From Bacteroidota bacterium (GTDB lineage Bacteria; Bacteroidota; Bacteroidia; B-17B0; Aurantibacillaceae), in assembly GCA_018267825.1 (NCBI GenBank), contig JAFDXR010000008.1:248001-312000 (forward strand): a DNA stretch of 64,000 nucleotides, written 5' to 3'. Position numbers and translations under genes: made by a program. Under the pieces are notes generated by a model that had not been told where the DNA came from, made no database searches, and worked only from the letters and a program-made list of their open reading frames with translations. Shown one piece after another: positions 50,075 to 58,824 of the stretch. Numbering within the stretch: position 1 is the stretch's first letter; each line of letters opens with the position of its first letter.

Positions 50075-51430
50075 GTGGCCACACTTATTGAACGTATAAC
50101 AAACCTGGGTATCAACCATGATACGCCTTTTCATTTACGCAACAAACTTCGTGTTTTTAATACGGCAGTGGTCATTATTATTTGTATCAGTGCTTTCTAT
50201 GGCGGGGTGGCAGTTGTAAAACATTTTTACTACGGTATTGCCGTCACTGCATTTTCGGTCCTGTATAATATCTGTGCCCTGCTCATGGTTCGTAAACGAC
50301 ACTATCATGTAGCCTTTCATTGTACCATGTGGTATGGTTTTATTTTTCTGAGTGCCTTCAGTATTTTATTCGGGCGTGTCAATAATTCCTATTACTATTT
50401 TCTGTTCATGCCGGTGGTGTGCAATATCCTCTTCGATCAGCACAGACACACAGTGTTATACCTTGTGACCAGCTCCATTTTCATGGTGCTCAATGTCTAT
50501 TATATCGAACATTATACCCCCTATTACACCTTATCCGAATGGATGACTTACCTGAGCTACCCAAACATTGTATTTGCTGCAATACTTGTATATATGGGTG
50601 TGCGCCTGTTCAAACAGGAGAACCTGCGTTATGCCGGCCAGATCGAAGAACAGAAAAAAGTACTGGAGGAAAAGAACCACGAGATTACCGACAGCATCAA
50701 TTATGCTCGAAAAATACAAAATGCACTCATCCCTTCGGAACAGGAATTTGCCGCTCATTTCAGGGAAGCTTTTATTCTCTTCAAACCAAAAGACATTGTG
50801 AGCGGTGACTTTTATTGGATCACACGGAAAGGCAACAAGGTTTTTTACGCGACCAGCGATTGCACAGGGCATGGTGTTCCTGGTGGCTTTATGACCATGC
50901 TGGGCATTTCATTCCTGGATGAAATTATAAATGAAAAAAATATCACTCGCCCCGACCTGGTATTGAATGCCCTGCGTGAACGAATTATCCATACCTTAAA
51001 ACAAACCGGAACCGCCGGAGAAAATAAAGACGGAATGGACATTGTGCTGTGTTGCCTCGACACCAGCACCCTTCAGCTCGAATTTGCCTGTGCCAATAAT
51101 TCGCTTTTTGTTTTACGCGGGGGCGCTCTTACCGAGTACAGGGCCGACAAACAACCTTGCGGATTCTACCACGAAAACCTCCCTTTTACATACCACCAGG
51201 TTACTCTGCAGCCTGGCGACCAGGTCTATACATTCAGTGACGGATTCGCCGATCAGTTCGGTGGTCCCAAAGGAAAAAAATTCAAATACAAACAACTCCA
51301 GGAAACACTTATTGCAAACGGGACTAAAAGTCTGCATGAACAACATAAAGTACTGGACCATGTTTTTGAATCCTGGAGAGATACCCTCGAACAGATTGAT
51401 GATGTGTTGCTCATCGGGATAAAAGTATAA
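50075..51430 (+). CDS. Six-helix membrane protein fused to SpoIIE-type PP2C phosphatase
   Basis: A 451-residue protein with a GTG start. About five or six membrane helices (roughly 28-190) form the input module. A coiled coil (EEQKKVLEEKNHEITDS) leads to SINYARKIQNALIPS and the PP2C domain with SGDFYW, SDCTGHGVPGG, SDGFADQFGG and QIDDVLLIG. The input resembles the 7TM/MASE-type sensor modules of two-component proteins and would sense something within the inner membrane. It is the third phosphatase of this type in the window and has a strong promoter of its own. Confidence 0.88.
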   Translation: MATLIERITNLGINHDTPFHLRNKLRVFNTAVVIIICISAFYGGVAVVKHFYYGIAVTAFSVLYNICALLMVRKRHYHVAFHCTMWYGFIFLSAFSILFGRVNNSYYYFLFMPVVCNILFDQHRHTVLYLVTSSIFMVLNVYYIEHYTPYYTLSEWMTYLSYPNIVFAAILVYMGVRLFKQENLRYAGQIEEQKKVLEEKNHEITDSINYARKIQNALIPSEQEFAAHFREAFILFKPKDIVSGDFYWITRKGNKVFYATSDCTGHGVPGGFMTMLGISFLDEIINEKNITRPDLVLNALRERIIHTLKQTGTAGENKDGMDIVLCCLDTSTLQLEFACANNSLFVLRGGALTEYRADKQPCGFYHENLPFTYHQVTLQPGDQVYTFSDGFADQFGGPKGKKFKYKQLQETLIANGTKSLHEQHKVLDHVFESWRDTLEQIDDVLLIGIKV

Positions 51431-51434
51431 ACAC

Positions 51435-53804
51435 CTATTTGCCGGTTACCTCAAATTTGGTTGTGACGGTTATTCCATTCTCATCAACCAGTGTGAGCCT
51501 GTGTTTACCGATACCCGGGTTCAGTGCCATCTGGTGTATTTCACGCGTTTCACCCAGGTATGCGTCATCCATGTGCCAGAAAACCCTGGTTTGGATATTC
51601 CGGTGGGTGGCCTCAAAAACAACACGCCCTATGTTTCCGTCTATCTCCACGGGCACATATACCTCACTGTTTGGCTTCGGATAAAGCAATACCATGGCTC
51701 TGTCGGATACACGCGACAAACACTCCGGCTTGAAGTCGGGAAGTACTTTGTAATTCGGGTGATTGAACTTATAATATTTCTCAACAAGGGGCGGAAGCAC
51801 AAACCACTTTTCGTGTTTCATGTTAAACACATTTTCGCAATCGCTGTCGACCCTGTAGTGTCCATCCTTGCTTAGATGTACAAGCCTGTGATACGGGCAG
51901 GCAGGTGCTTCCAGGCAGGTGGCCGGCACCGGGACCTTATCTGTTTTTTCGCAGAATTCTGTGGCACGCTGCCCGCTTTCATGACATATATCTATTGTAA
52001 CCATAGAGGCAGCAGGGGTTTTGAACCAGTGTGCTGCATGTGGTAATTGCGAAAACACAGAAAATAAAACCGGCGCAGCCGCTTTTATTCCCGTAAGTCC
52101 CGGCCGGCCTTCGCCGTCGGCATTTCCGATCCATACCGATACCACATAGTCAGGCGTTACACCAATTGCCCATGCATCCCTGAAACCAAAGCTGGTTCCG
52201 GTTTTCCAGGCAATCTTCTGCGATGAGGAAAACACGCGCCAGTTCCCGTCTTCATCGGGTCGATTAACTTCTACCATGGCATCAAATGTTTTATAGATAC
52301 AGGCTTTATCCATGGGCAGTGCTGCTTTCGATGTTTTCCTCTTCCCTGTTTTTTCCTGTTCCACCAGACACACCGGTTTCTCTTTATCCAATACCAATGC
52401 CTGGGCCATGCGGGTGTAGGCCTGATTCAGGTCCCACAACCTGGCTTCTGCGCCACCCAGAATAAGCGAAAGCCCGTAATGGCTTGCCGGTTTACTGAGC
52501 GTTGTGAGACCAATGATTTTGAGGTCTCTGTGAAATTTCTCGGGGCCATATTCATTCAACAGGCGCACCATCGGAATGTTGAGGCTTCGCGAAAGGGCCT
52601 GGTTAGCCGGCACCGCACCATCGTATTGCTGGCTGAAATTTTTCGGATTAAAGCTTCCATACTGCGACGGAATGTCGGGGATGAGCATGGAAGGCGTTAT
52701 GATGCCATCCTGCAGGCAACGCTCATAAAGAAAGGGTTTCAGGATACTGCCTGTACTGCGGGGCGCCACAATACAGTCTACATGTCCGTCGTGTTCCTGG
52801 CCCGCATCGGCTGTATTTCCGACATAAGCCAGTATCTTTCCCGTTTTCACGGAGGTGATCAGAATAGCGCCGTTGTATATTCTGTTGTCCTGCAATTGTT
52901 CGCTGTGTGCTTTTAAAACAGCCAGCGTTTTCTTCTGAAGGTTTATATCAATCGTACTGTGTATCGTTTTTCCTTTGTATCCTTCTTTCATCAGGCGGGC
53001 CAGCAGATGTGGCGACAGTTGCGGCAAGGACAGTGGTTTATCGGGTAGTGGTTCCGACAGGGCCAGTTGGTAATCTGTTTCGTCGAGGCGATGAATCTCG
53101 TACAGGCGTTTCAACAAACGGTTTCGTTTCTCCAGCAGTCGTTTGTGATTTTTACCCGGGTAAATGAGGCCCGGGGCATTGGGCAAAACGGCCAGTGTAG
53201 CACTTTCGGCCCAGCTGAGTTTATCGGCACTACGCCCGAAATAACGCCAGGATGCAGCTTCCAGTCCCACAACATTATTCCCGAAGGGAGCATGGGCACT
53301 GTAAAAACCAAGGATCTCGGATTTGCTGTACCGCAGTTCCAGTCGGGTTGCCAGGATCATTTCCAGTGCTTTTTCAGGGATGGTGCGCGGGGGGTTTCTA
53401 CGCATGATGCGGGCCAGCTGCATGGTAATGGTACTACCACCGCTCACAATACGTTTATTCTGGAAATTCTGCATCACCGCACGGCCAATACCTTTCAGGC
53501 TGATGCCATAATGCGCGTGAAAATTCCTGTCTTCAAATTCGATGAGGCAGGTTTCAAATTTAGCCGGAACTTTTTGTGTGGCACTGAAACGCCACTGGCC
53601 GTCTTCGGCTATTTTGGCTCCCAGCAGGTTTCCGTCTTTATCCAGCAGCACCGTTGATGTGCTGTCGTGAAACAGCTGATCCGGCAGACAGACGGCATAC
53701 CAGGCTGCGAAAAGAATAAACCCGGATAACAGGATGCGACGACGCCAGGTTTTAATTCCGGCCCTGTTCGTTTTCCGCCATTCCCTGTACTTTTTCCAGA
53801 TCAT
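51435..53804 (-). CDS. pbpC: Penicillin-binding protein 1C
   Basis: A 789-residue bifunctional protein. One membrane helix (about 23-40) is followed by the GT51 glycosyltransferase with E91 in FEDRNFHAHYG and GGSTITMQLAR (122-132). The transpeptidase part has SxxK in STGSILKPF, SLN and the KTGTS triad. The C-terminal PBP1C domain is present. It polymerises and possibly crosslinks peptidoglycan. In E. coli pbpC is adjacent to the alpha-2-macroglobulin gene yfhM; here that gene lies 5 kb upstream on the same strand. A -7 element sits four bases before the ATG. Confidence 0.93.
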   Translation of the reverse strand: MIWKKYREWRKTNRAGIKTWRRRILLSGFILFAAWYAVCLPDQLFHDSTSTVLLDKDGNLLGAKIAEDGQWRFSATQKVPAKFETCLIEFEDRNFHAHYGISLKGIGRAVMQNFQNKRIVSGGSTITMQLARIMRRNPPRTIPEKALEMILATRLELRYSKSEILGFYSAHAPFGNNVVGLEAASWRYFGRSADKLSWAESATLAVLPNAPGLIYPGKNHKRLLEKRNRLLKRLYEIHRLDETDYQLALSEPLPDKPLSLPQLSPHLLARLMKEGYKGKTIHSTIDINLQKKTLAVLKAHSEQLQDNRIYNGAILITSVKTGKILAYVGNTADAGQEHDGHVDCIVAPRSTGSILKPFLYERCLQDGIITPSMLIPDIPSQYGSFNPKNFSQQYDGAVPANQALSRSLNIPMVRLLNEYGPEKFHRDLKIIGLTTLSKPASHYGLSLILGGAEARLWDLNQAYTRMAQALVLDKEKPVCLVEQEKTGKRKTSKAALPMDKACIYKTFDAMVEVNRPDEDGNWRVFSSSQKIAWKTGTSFGFRDAWAIGVTPDYVVSVWIGNADGEGRPGLTGIKAAAPVLFSVFSQLPHAAHWFKTPAASMVTIDICHESGQRATEFCEKTDKVPVPATCLEAPACPYHRLVHLSKDGHYRVDSDCENVFNMKHEKWFVLPPLVEKYYKFNHPNYKVLPDFKPECLSRVSDRAMVLLYPKPNSEVYVPVEIDGNIGRVVFEATHRNIQTRVFWHMDDAYLGETREIHQMALNPGIGKHRLTLVDENGITVTTKFEVTGK

Positions 53805-53808
53805 GGGT

Positions 53809-53816
53809 CAAAGGTA
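53809..53816 (-). promoter_or_regulatory. -7 element of pbpC, four bases from its start codon
   Basis: The minus strand reads TACCTTTG followed by ACCC and the ATG at 53804. This implies a leaderless or nearly leaderless message. Confidence 0.55.
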
Positions 53817-53881
53817 AAAGGGCCAACCGTGGTATTTTGAGTATTTTATTATTCGCTGTCCTTTTAATGGGAAGTGTTTTT

Positions 53882-53889
53882 TACCTTTG
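53882..53889 (+). promoter_or_regulatory. -7 element of the 53899 membrane-protein gene
   Basis: TACCTTTG is nine bases before ATG 53899. It is the same octamer as before pbpC and the 16380 gene. Confidence 0.5.
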
Positions 53890-53898
53890 ATTAATTGC

Positions 53899-54396
53899 AT
53901 GAATCATTTCTCTCAGATAAAATGGTATGAATGGCTGATCTGCGCCGGATGGTGCAGTGCCTGCATTATTCCGGTTTACGACCAGCTCGGTCACTTACTC
54001 GCCATAAAAAAAACATATAGCTTCTTACCTTCCAATGAGGGTCACGTGGTTATGTTTCAGATGATACTCAAAGCCCTTGCTTTTACGCTGGCTGCTATCG
54101 GCATGTTTCTGTATACCCTGAAATACAGGGCCGGTTGGTATATGCACCTGACAGGCCTTCTTGCCGTTATCCTTTTTATTCCCTTTGCCACGCTGTCGTC
54201 GATGCCGGCCGAAACCCGCATTGCAAACCTGTTGTTATGGGGTGTTATATCCCTGTTCCTGATATACCTCATGTTCTCCGCCGAATCCAGGGCCTGGGCC
54301 AGGCCGCGTATACTATGGATCCTTGTTTCAATGGTCGTTGCCGTATCTCTTAAACTGGTGTATACTTATGCGCTGAATTTATCACAGTTGTTTTGA
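53899..54396 (+). CDS. Integral membrane protein of unknown function
   Basis: A 165-residue protein with four or five hydrophobic helices (about 14-30, 55-74, 85-103, 113-130, 140-158) and few charged residues. I use ATG at 53899; TTG at 53887 is also in frame but would lie within the -7 element. Its stop codon overlaps the TTG start of the sensor kinase, so the two are translationally coupled and likely functional partners. No family is assigned with confidence (a DUF998-like four-helix layout is possible). Confidence 0.7.
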   Translation: MNHFSQIKWYEWLICAGWCSACIIPVYDQLGHLLAIKKTYSFLPSNEGHVVMFQMILKALAFTLAAIGMFLYTLKYRAGWYMHLTGLLAVILFIPFATLSSMPAETRIANLLLWGVISLFLIYLMFSAESRAWARPRILWILVSMVVAVSLKLVYTYALNLSQLF

Positions 54397-57300
54397 ATTT
54401 AAGAATTCATATCCTGTTATTGCTGATGTACCTGTCGGGCATACTGAACGCCCAGCAATACAACTTTCATAACTATTCCGTGAAAGAAGGTGTGGCCCAG
54501 TCGCAGGTATACAGCCTGTTGCAGGACAGCCGTGGTTATCTGTGGATGGGAACCCGCGGTGGTGGTATAACGCGTTTCGATGGTACCAGTTTCAAAACCT
54601 TTACAGTAAAAGACGGCCTGGTAAACAATTATGTATTCTGCATGAAAGAAGATGCCAGGCACAATCTCTGGATAGGCACAAACAACGGGCTGTCATACTA
54701 CAACGGAGTCGGTTTCAAAAACTATCAGCTTGCCGGCGATTCTGCACAGGTCTGGATTCAGGATATGGACATGGATCAAAAAGGCCGCCTCTGGCTGGCT
54801 ACCAATGTGGGTGTTCTTTTCCTGGACGATAAAGGAACGACGAATGTGAGCGATCTGCTCCATGAGAAAAAGACGGTCATCAATACCATTCATGTAGATA
54901 AAAGCGGCACCGTCTGGTATGGAAATGCCGATGGTTATGGTCTCTTCAGTCTGGCTGAATCCGGCGGTCACTTTGCACTGACGCGTTATGAAAGAGCACA
55001 GGGATTTATTAAAAACTCGGTGACCTGCATCCGCGAAGATCAATCCGGCAATTTATGGATCGGAACATACGGGGATGGATTATATGTATACGATCATACC
55101 CGGTTCCGCCGCATTGATGAAGGGCTTGAGCTTTACCGGCAAACGGTACTCGCCATTTATTTTGATGATCACCAGAATGCCTGGCTGGCAACACTTAACA
55201 GCGGGGTATGCCAGTATAATATGCAGGGCAAAACCTTTACATGGCTTGGGGAAAGAGAGGGATTAAGCAATAACCATGTCAGAAGCATCATACAGGATAA
55301 AAGCGGGAATTACTGGTTCGGCACATCCGGTGGCGGTGTCTGCAACTATTTCGGGAAGCAGTTCACGCACTATGACAAAAGCAACGGTCTGGCAGGGAAC
55401 TTCATCTACAGTATGTTCCGCGATAGCCGGCAGCGCCTGTGGATAGGAACGTCTGACAAAGGCCTCAGTGTATTCGACAGTGCCGGATTTACCAGTTACG
55501 GTGCATCCAACGGTTTTGCCGACGTGAAAGTAAAAGCCATTCAGGAAGACCGCTATGGTACGCTGTATTTCGGAACCGACGGGCAGGGGCTGTTTACCTA
55601 TAACGGTTCCGCATTTCAACCGGTGAGTGGTCTGGAGAAAAAATACATCCGCGCCATAGAGCCTGACAAACAAGGCGATCTGTGGGTGGCTACAGCCGGA
55701 ACCGGTTTGTACAAACTGCATTTGGAAGCAGGGAAAATATCGTTATTGAACCTTACAACGGCCGATGGCTTGCTGCACAACAGACTTACAGCCCTGCATT
55801 ACGACAAACTGGGCAACCTTTGGTATGGCACTGAAAATAACGGTGTGGGCGTTGTGAGCAATGACCGTGTGCAGAAACGCAGCTACTCTGTGAAGAACGG
55901 GCTGCCTTCCAATTCCATCCGCTGTTTTACTGAAGATCAAAGCGGCTATCTCTGGATCGGTACGGCCGGTAATGGCATTGCTTCCATGGCGCTTTACCAG
56001 GGCGATTACAGAATCCAGGCTTATGATTATAAAAATGGCCTGAGCTCTTCGAACATCTACCTGCTCACATGCGATGCAAAAAACAATGTATTTGCCGGAA
56101 GTGAAACCGGGCTGGATTACCTGGTACTCGACAAGGATCGCCGGCCGGTAGACATCCGACACTACAGTAAGGGCGAGGGGTTTCTCGGCATAGAAACCTG
56201 TCAGAATGCCGTCTTCAACGATACTGATGGTACCATCTGGTTTGGCACGATCAACGGGCTTTCCAGGTATAACCCTGCCAATCAGGTACGCAACGAACAT
56301 GAGCCGGTAACCAGTATTACCGATGCCCGCCTGTTCTATCAACCGATTTCGGAAACTACTTATAAAGCCTCCGCCGGTGACTGGAATACGTTATCGGATC
56401 TTGTGCTGCCTTATGATCAGAATCACCTGACTTTCGATTTCCTGGGCATTAATTTCAGCAACCCTGATGCTGTAAAATATAAATGGAAGCTGGAAGGTTT
56501 CGACAGAGCCTGGTCCCCATTATCGGTACAACGCACAGTGACCTACTCAAACCTCGGGCCCGGCGATTATATATTTCTGGTAATGGCCTGTAACGAAGAT
56601 GGCGTGTGGAACAAGCAGCCGGCACGTTTGAGCTTCCACATTGATCCGCCTTTCTGGCTGCGCTGGTGGTTTTTAATTGGCATGGCCATCATCCTTGTAA
56701 CGGCTGTCTATTCCGTTTTCAGGTGGCGCGTCAGCCGCATCCAGGCCAAGGCCCGCGAGGAACAACAAAAACTGCAACTCGAAAAAGAAGTGATGGAGCT
56801 CGAGCAAAAAGCCCTGAGGCTACAGATGAATCCCCATTTTATTTTCAATGCCCTCAATTCTATTCAGTCGCAGATAGGCACCGATAATGAACAGGCCGCA
56901 CGTTATTACCTCGCTAAATTCTCACGACTGATGCGCCAGATTCTCGATAATTCGAGAAACACAAGCATTACCCTTCAGGAAGAGATCAGTACGCTTGAAA
57001 ACTACCTGCTGATCGAAAAATTCTGTAACGGAGATCGTTTCGACTATGACATAAAAGTGGATGAAGCCCTGGAGACCGATTATTTAAAAATACCACCGAT
57101 GCTGCTTCAGCCTTTCGTTGAGAACGCCATTAAGCACGGTTTAAAGCACATGAACGGAAAACGCGGCATGATCCGGGTGAATTTCAAAGAAGACGGAAAT
57201 TTTCTCGAATGTTCGGTTACCGATAATGGCATTGGCCGTAAGCGCTCCGAAGAGTTGAATAAAACAAGCAAGGAAACCTACCATAAATCAACGGCACTCC

Positions 57301-57428
57301 TGGTTACCCAGGAAAGACTGGATCTCCTGAAAACAGAAACAAGCACCGCCAGTCTTGAAATCAAAGATTTATATGACGAGCAAGGTGAGGCCTGCGGAAC
57401 TACTGTTGTGGTGCGGATTCCGCTTTAG
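54393..57428 (+). CDS. Beta-propeller / Y_Y_Y sensor histidine kinase (LytS-type)
   Basis: A 1011-residue protein. A signal peptide (1-20) is followed by two-component-regulator propeller repeats (about 25-640), each with a GYLWMGTRGGG-like strand, then a Y_Y_Y domain (YKWKLEGFDRAWSP about 700). One membrane helix (WWFLIGMAIILVTAVYSVF) and a coiled coil lead to the His_kinase domain (MNPHFIFNALNSIQSQ, about 810-830) and its ATPase. The large periplasmic part senses a ligand, perhaps a glycan or a wall fragment. It starts with TTG at 54393, required to keep the signal peptide, overlapping the previous gene by 4 bp. Confidence 0.88.
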   Translation: MNLRIHILLLLMYLSGILNAQQYNFHNYSVKEGVAQSQVYSLLQDSRGYLWMGTRGGGITRFDGTSFKTFTVKDGLVNNYVFCMKEDARHNLWIGTNNGLSYYNGVGFKNYQLAGDSAQVWIQDMDMDQKGRLWLATNVGVLFLDDKGTTNVSDLLHEKKTVINTIHVDKSGTVWYGNADGYGLFSLAESGGHFALTRYERAQGFIKNSVTCIREDQSGNLWIGTYGDGLYVYDHTRFRRIDEGLELYRQTVLAIYFDDHQNAWLATLNSGVCQYNMQGKTFTWLGEREGLSNNHVRSIIQDKSGNYWFGTSGGGVCNYFGKQFTHYDKSNGLAGNFIYSMFRDSRQRLWIGTSDKGLSVFDSAGFTSYGASNGFADVKVKAIQEDRYGTLYFGTDGQGLFTYNGSAFQPVSGLEKKYIRAIEPDKQGDLWVATAGTGLYKLHLEAGKISLLNLTTADGLLHNRLTALHYDKLGNLWYGTENNGVGVVSNDRVQKRSYSVKNGLPSNSIRCFTEDQSGYLWIGTAGNGIASMALYQGDYRIQAYDYKNGLSSSNIYLLTCDAKNNVFAGSETGLDYLVLDKDRRPVDIRHYSKGEGFLGIETCQNAVFNDTDGTIWFGTINGLSRYNPANQVRNEHEPVTSITDARLFYQPISETTYKASAGDWNTLSDLVLPYDQNHLTFDFLGINFSNPDAVKYKWKLEGFDRAWSPLSVQRTVTYSNLGPGDYIFLVMACNEDGVWNKQPARLSFHIDPPFWLRWWFLIGMAIILVTAVYSVFRWRVSRIQAKAREEQQKLQLEKEVMELEQKALRLQMNPHFIFNALNSIQSQIGTDNEQAARYYLAKFSRLMRQILDNSRNTSITLQEEISTLENYLLIEKFCNGDRFDYDIKVDEALETDYLKIPPMLLQPFVENAIKHGLKHMNGKRGMIRVNFKEDGNFLECSVTDNGIGRKRSEELNKTSKETYHKSTALLVTQERLDLLKTETSTASLEIKDLYDEQGEACGTTVVVRIPL

Positions 57429-57918
57429 CAGGTGTTTCATACATTTCGTGGTCAATGAAGCTGTAAATTCTTTCCTGTTCTTTTTTATCGAAGCCTCCGG
57501 AAATAACAAACCTGCCACCGGCTATTTCTCCCTGTACCACGGGAGCCATAAGGAGGTAATTGTCGACCACAACACCGATACGCTTATCGATAGACTTCCC
57601 TGTTGCAACTTTCAAGGCCTCTGCGCCGGTTTCGTCGAGGGTAATTTCAATCTGGCAACCATATTCCATCGTTTTCCGGATCGACTCAAAATGGTCGACT
57701 GTTACAATGGCATGCGGATCCAGGTAAAAGCTCCTTTGCTCCTGATCCAGGAAACGTTTTACATGGCTTGTGTCGTCTGTTATATAATAGCAGCCAGTTA
57801 CAAGATCGGTATCAGATTCAGGGATATGCGGCTTGGTGCGAACACGGGAATCTGAACAGGAAGTGGCCAGGGCGGATATACATCCGATAATAAAAAGAAT
57901 GCGGGTTTTCAAAAACAT
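57400..57918 (-). CDS. Lipoprotein with SecD P1-head-like domain
   Basis: A 172-residue lipoprotein: the signal peptide ends in LATSC (lipobox). The mature domain contains FYLDPHAIVTVDHFESI, GCQIEITLDETGAEALKVATG, RIGVVVDNYLLMAPVVQGEIAGGRFVISGGF, which resembles the first periplasmic head subdomain of SecD standing alone. Its 3' end overlaps the kinase gene by 29 bp (convergent), and its start is 56 bp from the divergent regulator. I chose ATG at 57918; the frame opens further upstream to 57951 without homology. Function is unknown. Confidence 0.65.
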   Translation of the reverse strand: MFLKTRILFIIGCISALATSCSDSRVRTKPHIPESDTDLVTGCYYITDDTSHVKRFLDQEQRSFYLDPHAIVTVDHFESIRKTMEYGCQIEITLDETGAEALKVATGKSIDKRIGVVVDNYLLMAPVVQGEIAGGRFVISGGFDKKEQERIYSFIDHEMYETPAKAESAPQQ

Positions 57919-57974
57919 GATTTTCACCTGAAGGTAAAAAATAGAATGCATATTTTCAGTAAATTTAATGAGTT

Positions 57975-58718
57975 ATGATAAAAGCCATCATTATCGACGA
58001 TATAGAACAGGCCCGCACCACCCTGAAGAAAGACCTTGACGTTTATGCAAAAGATGTAAGCGTGATTGGTGAAGCCAGTGGTGTTGTAGAAGGTGCCAAA
58101 CTTCTGAAATCACTTCAACCCGATGTACTGTTTCTGGATATACAGATGCAGGACGGTAGCGGATTTGATCTTCTCGATATTCTGAAAGACATTCCCTTCA
58201 AAATTATTTTTATCACAGCTTCTGATGCCCACGCGATTAAAGCTTTTCGTTATGCAGCGATCGATTATCTTCTGAAACCTGTTGATCCGGATGAACTGAT
58301 TGCCGCCCTTCATAAATTCAGGCAGGAAAAACTGAATGAAAATGATAAATACCGCCTGCTGAATGATTCTTTAAAAAATCATCAGAAGCCAAACTCACGC
58401 CTGGCACTGCATACACAGGATAAAATTCACATTGTCAACATCGCCGATATTATACGATGTGAAAGCAGTGTGAATTATACGGAGTTTTATTTCAATGGCG
58501 GGAAAAAACTTTTAGTTACCAAAACACTCAAGGAGTTTGAAGATCTCCTGGAAGACCAGGGTTTTTATCGCGTACACCAGTCTCATCTCATCAACACCAA
58601 ATACATCCGCGAATTTGTAAAAACGGATGGTGGCTATATTCTCATGACTGACGGTAGCAATGTTCCTGTATCGACGCGTAAGCGCCCGGATGTGATCAGG
58701 ATGCTGGAAGAGTTGTGA
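57975..58718 (+). CDS. LytTR response regulator, partner of the propeller kinase
   Basis: A 247-residue regulator. The receiver has DD (8-9), D55 in LFLDIQMQDG and Lys in YLLKPVDP. The C-terminal LytTR DNA-binding domain has the typical LHTQDKIHIVNIADIIRCESSVNYTEFYF and the YRVHQSHLINTKYI recognition block. LytS-type kinases such as the 54393 protein pair with LytTR regulators, and only the antisense lipoprotein gene lies between them. It should bind direct repeats in target promoters; targets are not known. Confidence 0.9.
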   Translation: MIKAIIIDDIEQARTTLKKDLDVYAKDVSVIGEASGVVEGAKLLKSLQPDVLFLDIQMQDGSGFDLLDILKDIPFKIIFITASDAHAIKAFRYAAIDYLLKPVDPDELIAALHKFRQEKLNENDKYRLLNDSLKNHQKPNSRLALHTQDKIHIVNIADIIRCESSVNYTEFYFNGGKKLLVTKTLKEFEDLLEDQGFYRVHQSHLINTKYIREFVKTDGGYILMTDGSNVPVSTRKRPDVIRMLEEL

Positions 58719-58721
58719 AAG

Positions 58722-58750
58722 CCCGTCATTACAAGCGAAACAGTCTCTCT
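58722..58750. repeat. Degenerate copy of the GTCAT...GCGAA...TCTC repeat
   Basis: CCCGTCATTACAAGCGAAAC followed by AGTCTCTCT resembles, with several mismatches, the repeats at 40859-40889 and 40956-40990. It lies right after the LytTR gene. Confidence 0.35.
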
Positions 58751-58766
58751 CCTTGTCTCTATGAAT

Positions 58767-58788
58767 AAAGGGCGCTTTCGCGCCCTTT
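58767..58788. terminator. Hairpin between convergent genes
   Basis: AAAGGGCGC (58767-58775) pairs with GCGCCCTTT (58780-58788) around a four-base loop. The T-run is short on both sides, so termination may be modest. It lies between the LytTR gene and the A2M gene. Confidence 0.65.
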
Positions 58789-58824
58789 AACCCTAAAACA
58801 ATCAATCCCACTTTCCAGCTTCTT

